Assembly: GCF_024713975.1 (NCBI RefSeq)
Contig: NC_091099.1
Coordinates: 2,755,001 to 2,819,000, forward strand
DNA from: Paralichthys olivaceus
Taxonomy: Eukaryota > Chordata > Actinopteri > Pleuronectiformes > Paralichthyidae
Length of the DNA: 64,000 nt
Direction of reading: 5' to 3'
The position numbers and the translations under genes were made by a program. The notes beneath the pieces are model-generated. The model did no database searches. It saw only the letters and a program-made list of their open reading frames with translations, and had not been told where the DNA came from. Positions within the stretch are counted from its first letter, which is position 1, and every line of letters begins with the position of its first letter. Positions 1 to 15,567 of the stretch are shown piece after piece.

Positions 1-543
1 GTTGATACTAAACAGCGACAGACTGGAAGCAAAAGAAAAGGAGGGAAACTGAGGAGAGGGAACGAGGATAGATTCTCAAACAGCCTGATCAGTTTGGAGT
101 GGAGAGTGGAGACACAACTCTATTGATTCATTCAATAATATGCTTTTTAACAGATTATCTTTTGGAGCATTTGCTGCATTTTTTGGCACCTGTTTAAGTC
201 CACAACTGAAGGACAGGAGTACAGTGGTTGTGGCTTTCTCGCTTCTTTAAACTGAGCGTGGGGATGAAAAAAGGAGGAGAGAGAAACAAAAAGAAGGAGA
301 AGAAGAAGAAGAAGTGCTCCTTATTATTTCATGGAATGACAGGGTTGGAGTAGTGCTGGGCTCCGGGCAGGTTAGAAGAGCAACAAAGATCTGATGTGGA
401 ACTGGTGGGAATGGATGCAATAGTTGTAGCATAGGCCGTCCTGAAAGATCCATGAATGTTAGGCTGAACAAAAAGCCGACAAGTTTTACACAAGAGGGCA
501 GGGAGTTTAGGAAACTGTTCAGAGGGAAAAGGTCTCCAGGGAT
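1..543 (-). other. Probable znf319 3' UTR or flank
   Basis: This stretch lies directly downstream of the znf319 stop codon on the minus strand. It contains a purine-rich (GAA)n-like tract at about 290-315 and no convincing open reading frame. No canonical AATAAA on the minus strand was seen, so the znf319 transcript end is either a variant signal here or outside the window. Confidence 0.4.
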
Positions 544-2340
544 TTATAAGCACTGGGGCACAGGATAACCGCCTCCATCCGCCGTGTGCTGCACCGTGTG
601 ATCCTGCAAAGAACCCAAGTCACTGTAACGCTCTCCACACCAAACACACTTGAACTGCCCCTCTCTGGAGTGTGTGCTCTGGTGTTTGGTCAGGTGCTCG
701 CGCTGTTTGAAGCCCTTATCACAGTGGTCACATTTGTACGGTTTCTCCCCTGTATGTACTCGCCGGTGTCGGTTCAGGTCTGATGAGTATTTGAAGCGTT
801 TCTCACATTCCGGGCACTTGAGCGGCTTTTCCCGTGATGGGTCGCAGCGGTGCTGGACAAACTCGGAAGAGGACAGGAAGCGGCGGTCACAGAGCGAGCA
901 CTTGAGGGGCTTCTCTTGGCAGTGAGAGTTTTGATGACGCTGTAGCGTGGAACTCTTCTTGTAGCCTTTGCCACAAACGTCACACTTATACGGCTTGTCT
1001 GGTGAGGTGTTGGACGACTCGCCACATTTGTGTCTGAGCAGCTCTCCCGACTGGCTGAACTCCTTCTGGCATGAGGCACACTTGAAAAGGTTGTCCATGC
1101 CATGAACGTGCTGGTGGTAAAGGAGGTGAGAGGGCTGCAGGAAACCTTTGTCACAGAGGTTGCATTTGAACGGCCGGTCAGTAGGGTCTTTATGTGTGCG
1201 TCTGTGGCGCACAAGTGCATACTGCTGTTTGAAGCTCATCTGACACTCATCACAGTGGAAAGGACGCTCCTCAGAGTGTGTGCGCTCATGTTGGCGAAGG
1301 TCAGATGGCCGCTTGAAGCCCTTACCACATGTGGCACAGCGAAACGGGCGGGAACCCTGCGGGTGGCAGGGGTGGTGGAGGAGCTCCGACGACTCTTTGA
1401 AATGCAGCTCACACAAGTTACATTTGAACAAGTGCTCGCCCGAGTGCACGTACATGTGGCGCACAAGGTGGGACCGGTGTTTAAAACTCTTTTCACACAC
1501 AGCACACTTGAACGGGCGCTCGTTGCTGTGTGTTCGCTGATGGTGCTGTAGATGTGACGACTGGCTGAAGGCCTTGTCACACGTGTCACATTTGAAGGGC
1601 TTCTCTCCCGTGTGCACCCTCTCGTGCCGTGTGAGTTCCGACAGGTGTTTGAAGCCTTTCTGGCAAACAGAGCATTTGTACGGTCGGTCTCGGGCCGAGG
1701 GAAACGGTAGAATAGATGAGCTGCTGCTGGCTGATGCCCCATCACTGCTGGGCTGCTGGGGGTTGTTTGAGTTTGGTGTGGCATTGCCAGAACCGGGCCG
1801 GTAGGTTTTCTCACATATCGAACACTTCATTGGGTTGGTGCTGTTATGTGACGTGTGGTGCTGAGCTAGAGACGTAAGCAGAGAGAACCCCATCTTACAC
1901 ACACCACACACAAATGGCTTCTGCTCCACCTGAACACACTGATGTTCTAGCAAGTCTGTCGCCTGGTGGAAAATCTTCATGCACTGGGTGCACTGAAACG
2001 ACCTGTCCTGACTCACCATGCACTGGTGCTCATGTGGGTTTGCCAGGTGGGAGATATCATGTCCACAGGCCCCACACTTGTGTCCTCCCTCTGTCCCTAC
2101 TTGCAGGGAGGTCTGTTGGGTGGCGTGCTGCGGCTGACTGTGCAGCCCGCCTCCATGCTGACCCCCGCTGTGTTGCTGGCTGTGCTGGCCATGCTGGGTC
2201 TGTTGCTGCTGTAGCGACGTAGCATCTGGCTGCAGTACGATACCGTACACAGCACAGCCCAATGCGCTCTCGGCTCCTGGAGGGAGGGTGTGGACGACAG
2301 GAGGAGGAGCGACAGCGTGCTGCTGCCAGGCTTCTGACAT
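544..2340 (-). CDS. znf319: Zinc finger protein 319, C2H2 multi-finger protein
   Basis: A single coding exon encodes 598 aa. The N-terminus (from MSEAWQQH) carries a HTLPPG...GCAVYGIVLQPD block followed by a Gln/His/Gly-rich stretch, both typical of ZNF319; no KRAB or SCAN domain is seen. About 16 C2H2-type fingers follow, several ending in Cys instead of the last His (C2HC form), plus one degenerate half-finger (KCSICEKTYRPG) before a Ser/Asn-rich spacer. Linkers of the TGEKP type occur between some fingers. The protein is expected to be nuclear and to bind DNA, but its targets are poorly known. The frame is open for 50 more codons upstream, yet a splice acceptor (exon start at 2386) lies 46 bp before this ATG, so the upstream frame is 5' intron sequence and 2340 is the start. 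Identity rests on recognised similarity to human ZNF319; its neighbour usb1 fits the known human gene pair. Confidence 0.93.
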   Translation of the reverse strand: MSEAWQQHAVAPPPVVHTLPPGAESALGCAVYGIVLQPDATSLQQQQTQHGQHSQQHSGGQHGGGLHSQPQHATQQTSLQVGTEGGHKCGACGHDISHLANPHEHQCMVSQDRSFQCTQCMKIFHQATDLLEHQCVQVEQKPFVCGVCKMGFSLLTSLAQHHTSHNSTNPMKCSICEKTYRPGSGNATPNSNNPQQPSSDGASASSSSSILPFPSARDRPYKCSVCQKGFKHLSELTRHERVHTGEKPFKCDTCDKAFSQSSHLQHHQRTHSNERPFKCAVCEKSFKHRSHLVRHMYVHSGEHLFKCNLCELHFKESSELLHHPCHPQGSRPFRCATCGKGFKRPSDLRQHERTHSEERPFHCDECQMSFKQQYALVRHRRTHKDPTDRPFKCNLCDKGFLQPSHLLYHQHVHGMDNLFKCASCQKEFSQSGELLRHKCGESSNTSPDKPYKCDVCGKGYKKSSTLQRHQNSHCQEKPLKCSLCDRRFLSSSEFVQHRCDPSREKPLKCPECEKRFKYSSDLNRHRRVHTGEKPYKCDHCDKGFKQREHLTKHQSTHSREGQFKCVWCGERYSDLGSLQDHTVQHTADGGGYPVPQCL

Positions 2341-3700
2341 GCGGGCTCGGGTGTAGGGATTCAACTTGGCAGCTGGTGTGGCCCAACTGTGGTGAGAAAG
2401 GAAGATTGGCACATATTTAAATAATGCATCAAACTCTTTGGAGTGTGTTGAAAGATACTGTTTTTTTAAAAACTCACTCCATCTCAGCAAGTGGCACAGA
2501 AAAACTGGAATGGGTCCTTGGACTGACGATGATGAGAGGAGCAGCGATGGGCAGAGAACAGATGTGTGGGGGATCAGACTTGAGTGCAGAGATCTAAGAA
2601 AATCCCCATGATCGAACTTTGTTCCTGAACTTCAGGTGTTATCTGCATGGAAAGAGAATCAAGGTATGAATGTCAACAAACAGAAAGCGGCTACACAACA
2701 ACGAGCATCTTTGGGCAAAGGCAAGTTTGATTATGAAATCACGATACATCAGCTGCAGCGACGAGCATTGTGTGACTAGTCAGTGTAGATTCAAATGAAA
2801 CAACGTCTCTATAAATAATGATTAGTGATATTACAGGTCACGTCGCTGAGTTAAAAAGCTGAGGATCAGAACATGCTGCAACACACCGGGGCAGCTTTTC
2901 CATTCATGCTCAAGGGGACAGCTCTGACAGAGGGAACCTGAGTAAACAACGTGTTTATCGGTGATAGTAATTGTGGAGGTATGCAAACAACGACGGGAGG
3001 AATCTGAGCGTCCCTGCAGAGACTCGTTCTTCACACCGACACAGTTTACAAGCACCGACATTCACTCCAGCGTCTTTGTAAACAACTCGTGCATGTGCAA
3101 CACAGCCCGTGTCATTAACATGCAGCGGCGTCCACTCGCGTTAATGTTTCATCGCTCGTGCAGATTCATTTCTGCTTGTGCACAAATCTGAATGCTCAAC
3201 GATTCGCGGGTAAAAACAAACTCTGCGCAGCGGAACGTTTTTCGTCTCCCCCCCCTAAGCAAAGATCACTGTTATCGGGTTAGCTTAGCTAGCTAGCTTA
3301 GCCGCTAGCTAACGCAGCCAGCGTAAACGCTAGCGGGTTAGCTACAGTGGAAATAACAGCGACACGTTAGTTGGCGAATAAAACAGCGGTGTTTGTTTAC
3401 CTGCGTGTCCGGTGAAGCCTCCACGATGTCCCGGATAAAATGCCGCTATCGCTCGTTAGCTTCTTCTCCTCCCCCCCCCCCGAGACACCGTTAGCTCCCC
3501 GCTTCACATCCGCAAACGGAGCTCGGGAGCTCTCTTGTGCGAGCGCTGTGGAAAAATGGGATTTTGTGGCTCATTGACACCGAAGCGAAAAAAAAAACCC
3601 TCCAGAGTTTCCACGAGTCTCCGCGTCAACGCCGCCGTCTCGCGAACACGTTCGCGGGAGAGCTACGGCATCACAGCGGCTGAGTGAGGAGACACAGGCA
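2341..3700 (-). other. znf319: znf319 5' UTR exon, first intron and promoter region
   Basis: On the minus strand a good acceptor (pyrimidine-rich tract ending CACCACAG) starts exon 2 at 2386, and a good donor (CGCAG|GTAAAC) ends a non-coding exon at 3401. The intron of about 1 kb (2387-3400) shows no coding potential. Exon 1 probably occupies about 3401-3700, a CpG-rich stretch that is the likely promoter. The region 3280-3350 inside the intron is packed with TTAGC and GCTAGC words. The transcription start is inferred from base composition only. Confidence 0.6.
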
Positions 3701-4408
3701 TGTTGTTCCAAACAGCTAAGCTAGCTATCGGCTATCAGTTAGCATCCGAGCCCCTGCCCGCGCGCAGGAACATGAATAAACCAAGACACACGCGCACGCA
3801 CACACACACACACGTTTATATTTATTTATACTAATATTGACCCAAAACATTCTCCTGTGTCGTCAAGACTGAATCAAATCTGTTGTTTTTATTTATTTAT
3901 TAATATTTATTTTATTGATAAATAAAACAGCATCTCACTCACAAGATCCAATAAACATGAAAAATAAAACACAAACAGAAATGAACTCAAATCAAAGAGA
4001 GAAATAATAATAATAATAATGATAATAAAAATGTGTAACTGTGTTTGTGGTTCAAATATTGATCACATTAGTAATTAGTAAATACATTTGATCAGAATAA
4101 CCAAAATAACAAAGAGTAAATAATAATAATAATAATTAACTAAACATATTAGCGTGTGTTTACTGTAAATTTAATTTCAAATTGTTGAAAATGATCTTTT
4201 CTGGTTTTTTTCATTGCCAACCCACGAACTGGGAACCAATCAGCGGCGGCGGTTGTTTCACCGGGACATATTTTAATCATCGCGACAGGATGTTTACACC
4301 GGAAGTGCCGCGCAGGAACGAGCCGCCGGTCAGTCTCTGGTAAATGTCCTCGCCGGTTCTTCCCGACATGTCTCCTGCACGTGTTCTGTGACCGCGGCGC
4401 TGCGCAGG
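3701..4408. promoter_or_regulatory. Divergent spacer with usb1 promoter (CCAAT and ETS boxes)
   Basis: The znf319/usb1 head-to-head spacer has an AT-rich middle (about 3830-4150, with a short (CA)n at about 3798-3813 and ATA/TAA repeats) and a GC-richer end next to usb1. A CCAATCAG box (NF-Y type) lies at 4236-4243 and a consensus ETS/GABPA-type site (CCGGAAGTG) at 4299-4307, about 100 bp before the usb1 ATG. No TATA box is evident, which fits a housekeeping promoter. The factor assignments come from motif matches only. Confidence 0.5.
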
Positions 4409-6721
4409 ATGTTGGTGGGATACAGCAGCAGCTCAGAGGAGGAGAACCAGGCGGAGACCGGTCCCAGCAAAGAGGGAGAGGAAGATGATGGAGAGGGAGA
4501 TGATGGAGAGGAGGGCTGCCCGGTGAGGAAGAGACCCAGAGCTGAACCACAGGTCACCAAAACCAGGTGTGTGTGTGTGTGTGTGTGTGTAACTGTAGAT
4601 GTGTGGTGATGCTACAAGCGTTTAATGTGAAGTTGAGCGACTGTTAAAACACATAAAGGTGAAATAACACTGATAGTATATTTATATTTATATCATTCAA
4701 CATTACCACAATCTCAGCAGTTGAAGGTTTCTAAAGAAAGACCTTGTGTTCATGGTTGATGATGACTTGTCTGTTATTGTCTGATGAATTAGGTCTTTGG
4801 ATTTTATGTCACTCCTAAATGGTATGTGTTTCCTGCAGGCTGCCTCTCCCTGGTTCCCTGCTGTCCATGTTCCCAGACGACGGGGATCCGCAGACTGAGG
4901 ACAGCTCGCTCCACGGTGGACGTATCCGCTCTTTCAAGCACGAGAGAGGAAACTGGGCCACCTATGTTTATTTACCGTGTAAGACTTGTACTCGTTCATT
5001 AATCAGGATATTCAGATCTGGTTTCTTATGAATGTTTTCTCTCCTCTTCACATCAGACCGTCCTGACGAGGAGTTTGTGGAGATGCTGGAGGAGCTGTTC
5101 TCCGCTGCGAGCGCCCATGGGGTGGATTTGACCCAACAGGAGGAGTTCCACCTCAGCCTGTCTCAGACGGTGGTGCTGAGACACCACTGGATCCAGCCCT
5201 TTACACAGAGCCTGCGGGCAGACCTGGCACACTGCAAAAGGTGGTATCCCAGAGGATTATCCCAAATTTAGAATAAGAAGAGAACAGATTTCAAGAATCA
5301 TAAAAACATATTAAAATTACCTTTAAAAGAAAACTAGGAATTGAATAAAAACATGCACAAAATCAGTAAAGAAAGAAAGTGATCTAAAATATAAAAGTGC
5401 TGGAGTGTGGGCAAGATCTAGTTAAAGGCTGAAGCAAAGAGAAAGTTTTCTTTGAAACACATTTACTGAAGGAGCTTCTCTGATATCTAGCGGCAGTCTG
5501 TTCCACAACTTTCAAGCGTAATTTACAAAAGCTGCATTTCTATTTCACAATACAAATACATAGTGTGAGAGTCTGAAGTACTTGTTAGATGTGTTCCTCC
5601 TGAGGAAGGTGCAGCAGGAGACAGATTTCTAACAAGACAAGTTGATTTAAACCACATCAGCAGCAGCATAAAAGATTTGAAGACCTGCAGGTTCAATGGA
5701 AAAAATAAGTTGCATCTTAAGTTGAATATAGTGACATTTTCATTCTTGCTAAAACCGGCCTTTGCTTCTTGCTGCCAGGTTCGTGTGCTCAGCGAGGAAA
5801 CTGAAGGTCTATTGTAACGCAGAGAGGACGAGGTACAGTCAAAGCTTTTACTGTCTCATGGCCCAAATACACTTTCTGTCTCCATTCACTGTTTGACCTG
5901 TTTTAATGTCGTCAGTTCGTCACGAACAGCCCTTGTGTGTTTTTTGTCTCTTTGTCCCCCGCAGGACGTTCTTGGGGATGGAAGTGTGTTCTGGACAAGC
6001 TCAGTTGTTGGACTTGGTCCGAGTTGTGGACAGAACGATGACAGAGTTTCGCCTGGACACTTTTTACAAGGTCTCGGATCAACAAACATGATTTTATCTT
6101 GTTAGCTCTTTTATGTGTTAATGTTGATTTATGGGAACAGGACCGAAGTGTTTTACATGAAAATACCCAGCAGTGTTCGGGGTGAAAGAATAATCAGTCA
6201 TTTGATGATTATTTAAAGCACAATAATAGAATCTGGGAGAGTTAGTTCATCTCTAAACCTCATGGTGTTCCCTCTGATGTGAACTTTAGGAGCCGTCTTT
6301 CCACGTGAGTCTGGCCTGGTGTGTTGGAGACCTGAAGGGGAAGATAGAGGAATGTATTCAGAAGCTGCAGGTACGGGGACATTTTGTTTCTTTGTTAACT
6401 CTCAACAACCTTTAAAATAATGTCCCTGCTGTTAATTTCCAAATCCTGGGGTTATACTAAAATAATTGTATGTTCAAGTGTAAAATGTCCCACTGAGCAT
6501 GAATCTCAGTTGTAATTCGTAAACTAACAGCTACTGTAAAATATATCTTCATTAAAATTAAACTTCTGTTGGTGTATCAGTAATAGATTTTTTTTCAAAT
6601 ACTTGTCTTCAAGTGTGTGGTTGATGGACGTGAAGAAGGACCGTTTCACCTGATGTTGGACGGCGTGGAGCTGCGCTGCAGGACTGGAAACAAAACCTTC
6701 CGCTTCCCCCTGGAGCCATAA
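4409..6721 (+). CDS. usb1: U6 snRNA phosphodiesterase USB1
   Basis: USB1 trims the 3' end of U6 snRNA and leaves a cyclic phosphate; it belongs to the 2H phosphoesterase superfamily and is nuclear. Seven exons join in frame: 4409-4566, 4839-4978, 5057-5240, 5779-5832, 5965-6070, 6290-6370, 6614-6721, giving 276 aa (human about 265). Both catalytic H-x-S motifs are present: FHLSLSQ (His131, Ser133) and FHVSLAWC (His219, Ser221). The block [14 protein letters not shown] and the C-terminal [12 protein letters not shown] also match the family. The N-terminus is acidic and Ser/Glu-rich (GYSSSSEEE), as in other vertebrates. The ATG at 4409 is chosen because it opens the conserved LVGYSSS block. The exon 1 donor is the first unit of a (GT)12 tract; the exon 3 donor (GTGGTA) is weak. 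Confidence 0.94.
5270..5740 (+). repeat. Degenerate interspersed repeat in usb1 intron 3
   Basis: This part of intron 3 resembles a common fish interspersed repeat that often carries a 'tctgttccaca' block after a run of short A-rich words. Here that block is at about 5507-5517, followed by stretches about elements such as 'aaagctgcatttc'. The copy looks old and broken. The family is not assigned; recognition is by pattern memory. Confidence 0.35.
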
Positions 6722-6859
6722 ACCCAGACAAGACTGAAACCTCATGTCGAAGGTCACTGGCCACACTGCAGAAGCAGGAGAGGGATCTTCTATCCTCATT
6801 ACAACACATTTTAACCCCTTTAATAACTGCAGAGACCATCATGGCTAAATGGCCGAAAG

Positions 6860-6911
6860 AATAAATGTCATTGTAATTTTCTGCATTATTTTAGTACTCA
6901 CTGTAAATAAA
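6860..6911 (+). terminator. usb1: usb1 polyadenylation signals
   Basis: Two AATAAA hexamers lie 139 and 185 bp after the usb1 stop, at 6860-6865 and 6906-6911. A T/GT-rich stretch follows the second (about 6915-6945), as expected of a downstream element. The second is the more likely cleavage signal. Confidence 0.65.
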
Positions 6912-7279
6912 GCTGCTTTTTAGTGTATAACTGTTTTTGTATGGGACAATATGAATGTTATGAGTTGTGTTTAAGGTCCGGAAATGTTGATGTGTGACTG
7001 AAACAAGCAAGAAAGAAATGATAAGATGAAAAATGTCATGTTTGAGAGACCGGCCCGAAAGAACGTGCACAACACGAGTGTTAACATTTGAGATATATTT
7101 TACTCTTTAGAAAGCAACACACGTTCATTACACACGATCTCACGATAGTTCACAGCAGATATATTAGATTATGTTGATGACACAGGACAATCACTGAAGA
7201 GAATTAGATTCTGGCTGCATTTCTTCAAGGACAAGGAATCACGTACAATTGTATCTCAAGATGGACGACGTGACATTTG

Positions 7280-7343
7280 ACCTACGGGGATTAACAAAGT
7301 ACTTAACAAAGTACTTAATAAAGTACTTCTGATTCTGATGGCA
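7280..7343 (+). repeat. LINE-like 3' tail fragment
   Basis: The stretch reads GGGGATTAACAAAGTAC followed by two further 'aagtactta' units and ends in TTCTGATTCTGAT. This matches, on the opposite strand, the repeat at 21074-21130. Such 'GGGGAT(T/C)AATAAAGTA' plus short tandem ends are typical of fish non-LTR retroposon 3' tails. Family not assigned. Confidence 0.5.
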
Positions 7344-7344
7344 G

Positions 7345-7620
7345 CTCCCAATGAAGCCAAATCTTGAACGACCCCTAGTGGCTGTGGATGGGATAGTTAG
7401 TCGTCCTGATTTTTTTCAATGTTTTTTTTTCCTTTAAGTTTGGTTTTAAATGATTGCTGCTATAAAAACAGGCTGGGAGCTCATGATTGAAAGCTGAGAC
7501 TGACTCGTGATTGGTCTGGCCCATCTATCGCTGGGCCCTCGACTCCACATCACGATCACTACTGTGCAGACTGACGTTCATATTCAAGATATATCCATCT
7601 TTATTTACAGTCTATGGTAA
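7345..7620 (+). repeat. Interspersed repeat, family B copy 1
   Basis: Begins with 'aatgaagccaaat...cccctagtggctg' and ends with 'atccatctttatttacagtctatgg'. The same head and tail words recur at 7985-8235, 9143-9235 and, inverted, at 63590-63770. Likely a short retroposon common in fish genomes; family name not known to me. Confidence 0.5.
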
Positions 7621-7984
7621 AAACAGAGGAAATGAGAGAAAATATAACATCCAACAAATTATCTGATATATTGCAAGATGCAATAAAAGTCCCCTCATTC
7701 ATGTTAAATCCAGCCCAGTCGAGGCACCTGGTTCACTCTAGGTTAAAAAGAACATGTCCAGTCTAAATATATAGAGAGTGATGAAAAAACTGTATGGACA
7801 GAGAAGCTTACTGCCAAGTTAGAGTTCTTCAGTTAAGGGCTCATGAAACATGAACGAAAACAGAAACAACAAAGTTCTTACAGCTCGGCTGCATGCAAAA
7901 CAAAAACATGCAAGAACAAAAAGATCACGAGAACTCAAATGATGGTAAAAGTCTGTTTATGTTTGTTAAATTAATGAACTGTAT

Positions 7985-8235
7985 ATAAACTTGGACAACG
8001 TGAAACTATCTTGATCACCCCCTGGTGGCTGGCTGCAGGACAGGTCATAAACCTGCCTCCTCCACGTCCACAGCGATACCACAGCTCTGCACCACGATCA
8101 CTACGGCGCAGAGACCGACAACAAAGACGAGCAAACAAATCCACAATATTTCAGCTTCGTTTTTGTACGACAGCAGGAAGCGGAGATGCGTCGTCCAAGT
8201 TTATATACAGTGTATGTTTAGACCATTTAAATATA
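7985..8235 (+). repeat. Interspersed repeat, family B copy 2
   Basis: Contains 'ccccctggtggctggctgca' and 'ggtcataaacctgcctcctcca' near its start and 'gcgtcgtccaagtttatata' near its end. It is a diverged copy of the same element as 7345-7620, in the same orientation. Confidence 0.5.
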
Positions 8236-8685
8236 TGACAAGCACTGACACATGATAAATAAAGTATGTGGTTCACCAATTCGCCTCACAACATTAGGGG
8301 AATAGAAATTCAGAAATCTCTTTCACAACACTGATAAAAGACCTGATGTTGATTAATAACTCACACGGTGGCACACACCCTGGTTCGTCCCTGGTTTTGG
8401 ACAAGTAAGTAAAATCTTAGGTTCTTTAAATTCTGAGAAAGATATAAAAGTCACTATATTCAGGTGTGATCAACTGTAAACAATGTGACGTTAAAATAAA
8501 TCGTATAATTTCAGCTACAAAATTAATTTAAAACTTTGATTCTGTAAGCTAACTATAAACTTTCAATACTTTTTCAATGCGGCAGGTATGAGGGAATATT
8601 TTGGTGATCACTGCTCAGAGAGACAGAAAAGATAAGTCAGTTACAGCGGTATTCGTGCCCCCTCCCCCCTCAGCGTCCGCCAGCA

Positions 8686-13732
<5,047 letters not shown>

Positions 13733-15100
13733 GACTCCCGCTGTCTCATAGCCCCGCGGCCATGGCGCCTCTCCGGAGGGTCCGGCCTGTGGGTTAGCGT
13801 GTCTGTCTGCTGTGTGTGTCTTCTCCCTCAACACAACAGACGCAACCGACACAACCGACACTACCGACACTACCGAGCCTCTGAGCGATCACCGGAAAAC
13901 ACACATCACGAGCTTCTCAATCGATCCCAGATCAGTCGATCCGGGGAGATGACTTCAGCTATCAAGGCAAAAGTCATCGAGCTCAGATGTAATCGAACAG
14001 AGGTCGCTATTTACGCCAACATGGTTTTATTTTATTTTTTATTTTTTTATCTTCTTCTTTGTGTTTGCTTGAAAGTTGAGTTCATTCATGTGTTTATGTT
14101 TAATTTAGTAAAAATGTGTTTATAATGTTTAGAGTTATTTACATATTCCCATTCGTTAATTCTACTCAGTTATGTATTTTATAATTTATATTTTAGGTGT
14201 GTATTTTATTTTATGACTTAAGTTTTATCTTATTTTACATTTTTATTTTATTTTATTTAATTTGTGTTTCGCTCTTGTGGTTTTCTTTCTAAATATTTCT
14301 GAGCATGGTTAGATGGAGCCTGTGACCCAAGAATTTCATTGCAATCGACTGCTCATGACAAATAAAGTCTTGGAGCCTTGAAGTCTATTTACACATTTAA
14401 ATATTTCATAAGAACAGTAACGCTGTATTTAATCCACCTCTATATTTGTTCACCTTTACCTGAGTCTGAGACCTTCCTGGCTTCTTGTTGGTTAGAGAGC
14501 GAGAAGCAGGAAGTGTGTGTTGTTGATAGAAGTGCTGCTCAGAAAGTGATCCAACTACCCCACATAGAACCCTCACCCTACATTAGGTGGCAGCAGCTGG
14601 ATGATTTTGGTGGTTTTTGAGCATTTGAGCATTTGGAACAATGGTCAATGTGTTTTCTTAAGTTGCAGTGCCCTGAGATCTCTCGGCCACCGTAGGTTTA
14701 TCCACTCTTTATGTACACATTGTACTGGATCACTCACCACAGCGGACCTTTGATACCATAGATCTTTTATTATGACATGTTTACAAAGCAACATTTTACT
14801 TGTAAGATCATATCTATAGTTTTACATCACTGGTTTCATGTGCTACAACATGCACGATTTAATGATCACCTTTTTTTTTTACATTCATCTAAAAACATAA
14901 AAATCCTAACAGAAATATTGCAATGATATCAAACACATGTTTTCACCGTCCACTTCCTCGGTCTCGGTTTTCTTCATTTTATCTAAACCTTATGAATAAT
15001 AGGGAACATTTATAATCATTTGTTTCTGTCCCTGTGTGTGTGTGTGTGTGTGTACTTGTCTATAATAAGGATGTGATGATGAATTTACCATCTATCAAAA
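13733..15100. other. pla2g15 promoter flank and spacer to lcat
   Basis: The first 200 bp above the pla2g15 ATG are GC-richer and contain a tandem-like CGACACTAC series (about 13846-13875). No TATA box is evident. From about 14020 the sequence becomes T-rich and ends in a retroposon-like tail (14325-14380). A (GT)n tract is at about 15036-15052. I see no gene here; the short open frames are chance. Confidence 0.5.
14325..14380 (+). repeat. LINE-like 3' tail fragment
   Basis: Reads 'aagaatttcattgcaatcg' then 'gacaaataaagtcttggagc', the usual end of many fish non-LTR retroposons (ATTTCATTG ... ACAATAAAG...CTTG). The upstream T-rich 300 bp may belong to it. Family not assigned. Confidence 0.45.
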
Positions 15101-15122
15101 GTAAACAAATCATGATTGGGTA

Positions 15123-15128
15123 TTTATT
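15123..15128 (-). terminator. lcat: Possible lcat polyadenylation signal
   Basis: A minus-strand AATAAA lies about 440 bp downstream of the lcat stop codon. It is the first canonical hexamer I saw in that direction; the downstream element is not obvious. Confidence 0.4.
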
Positions 15129-15567
15129 TTAGAGTTGTATGTAAATAATACGCACACAAAAATACACAGACTACGACAAGTAAGAAAGAAAACTTCATTA
15201 AAAAAAACGTATTTCTATGTTTGTAACTATAATGATGTACATGTTCAACACTGTGTGTCTGAACATGACTGCCACCAGACGTAAGGTTATACAACAGACT
15301 GTGTGGGTAAGACACAACAAAATAGACTATGGAACATAAATAAACAGTTAAACTCAGCATACAGTTCAGATAACAGGGTCACAGTTATCTGCTGGGGGGT
15401 CAGGGACAAGTTGTGTACAGGTCCAGAATAGTTTGTTGCACGAACTTGGACCATGACGGGGGTGTTTAAACATGTAGGAGCTACAGTGTGTGGCAATGTG
15501 TAGTTTGTCTGACACTTTAATAGACTCAAAATTTAACAATGTTAAAAACATTTTTTGTGTATATCTG

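Larger units (their letters stand above)
6940..8685. other. usb1/pla2g15 convergent spacer, repeat-rich
   Basis: No gene is seen between the convergent 3' ends of usb1 and pla2g15. The stretch holds a LINE-like 3' tail (about 7280-7343) and two copies of a fish interspersed repeat (about 7345-7620 and 7985-8235), described separately. The short open frames over 8011-8255 lie inside repeat sequence and are not genes. No clear minus-strand AATAAA was found for pla2g15. Confidence 0.6.

Noticed and set aside
1102-1551. 149-codon plus-strand open frame
   Set aside because: Antisense of the regularly spaced zinc-finger codons of znf319; its pattern follows the finger repeat.
2341-2490. 50-residue N-terminal extension of znf319
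   Set aside because: An acceptor site at 2387-2388 places most of it in the 5' intron, and ZNF319 proteins start at MSE-W.
8011-8255. Two overlapping open frames of 75-76 codons
   Set aside because: They lie inside an interspersed repeat.
15500-15535. Apparent shared segment with 42020-42045 (TGTAGTTTGT and ACACTTTAA words)
   Set aside because: Only two short words match and the flanks differ, so it is probably coincidence.
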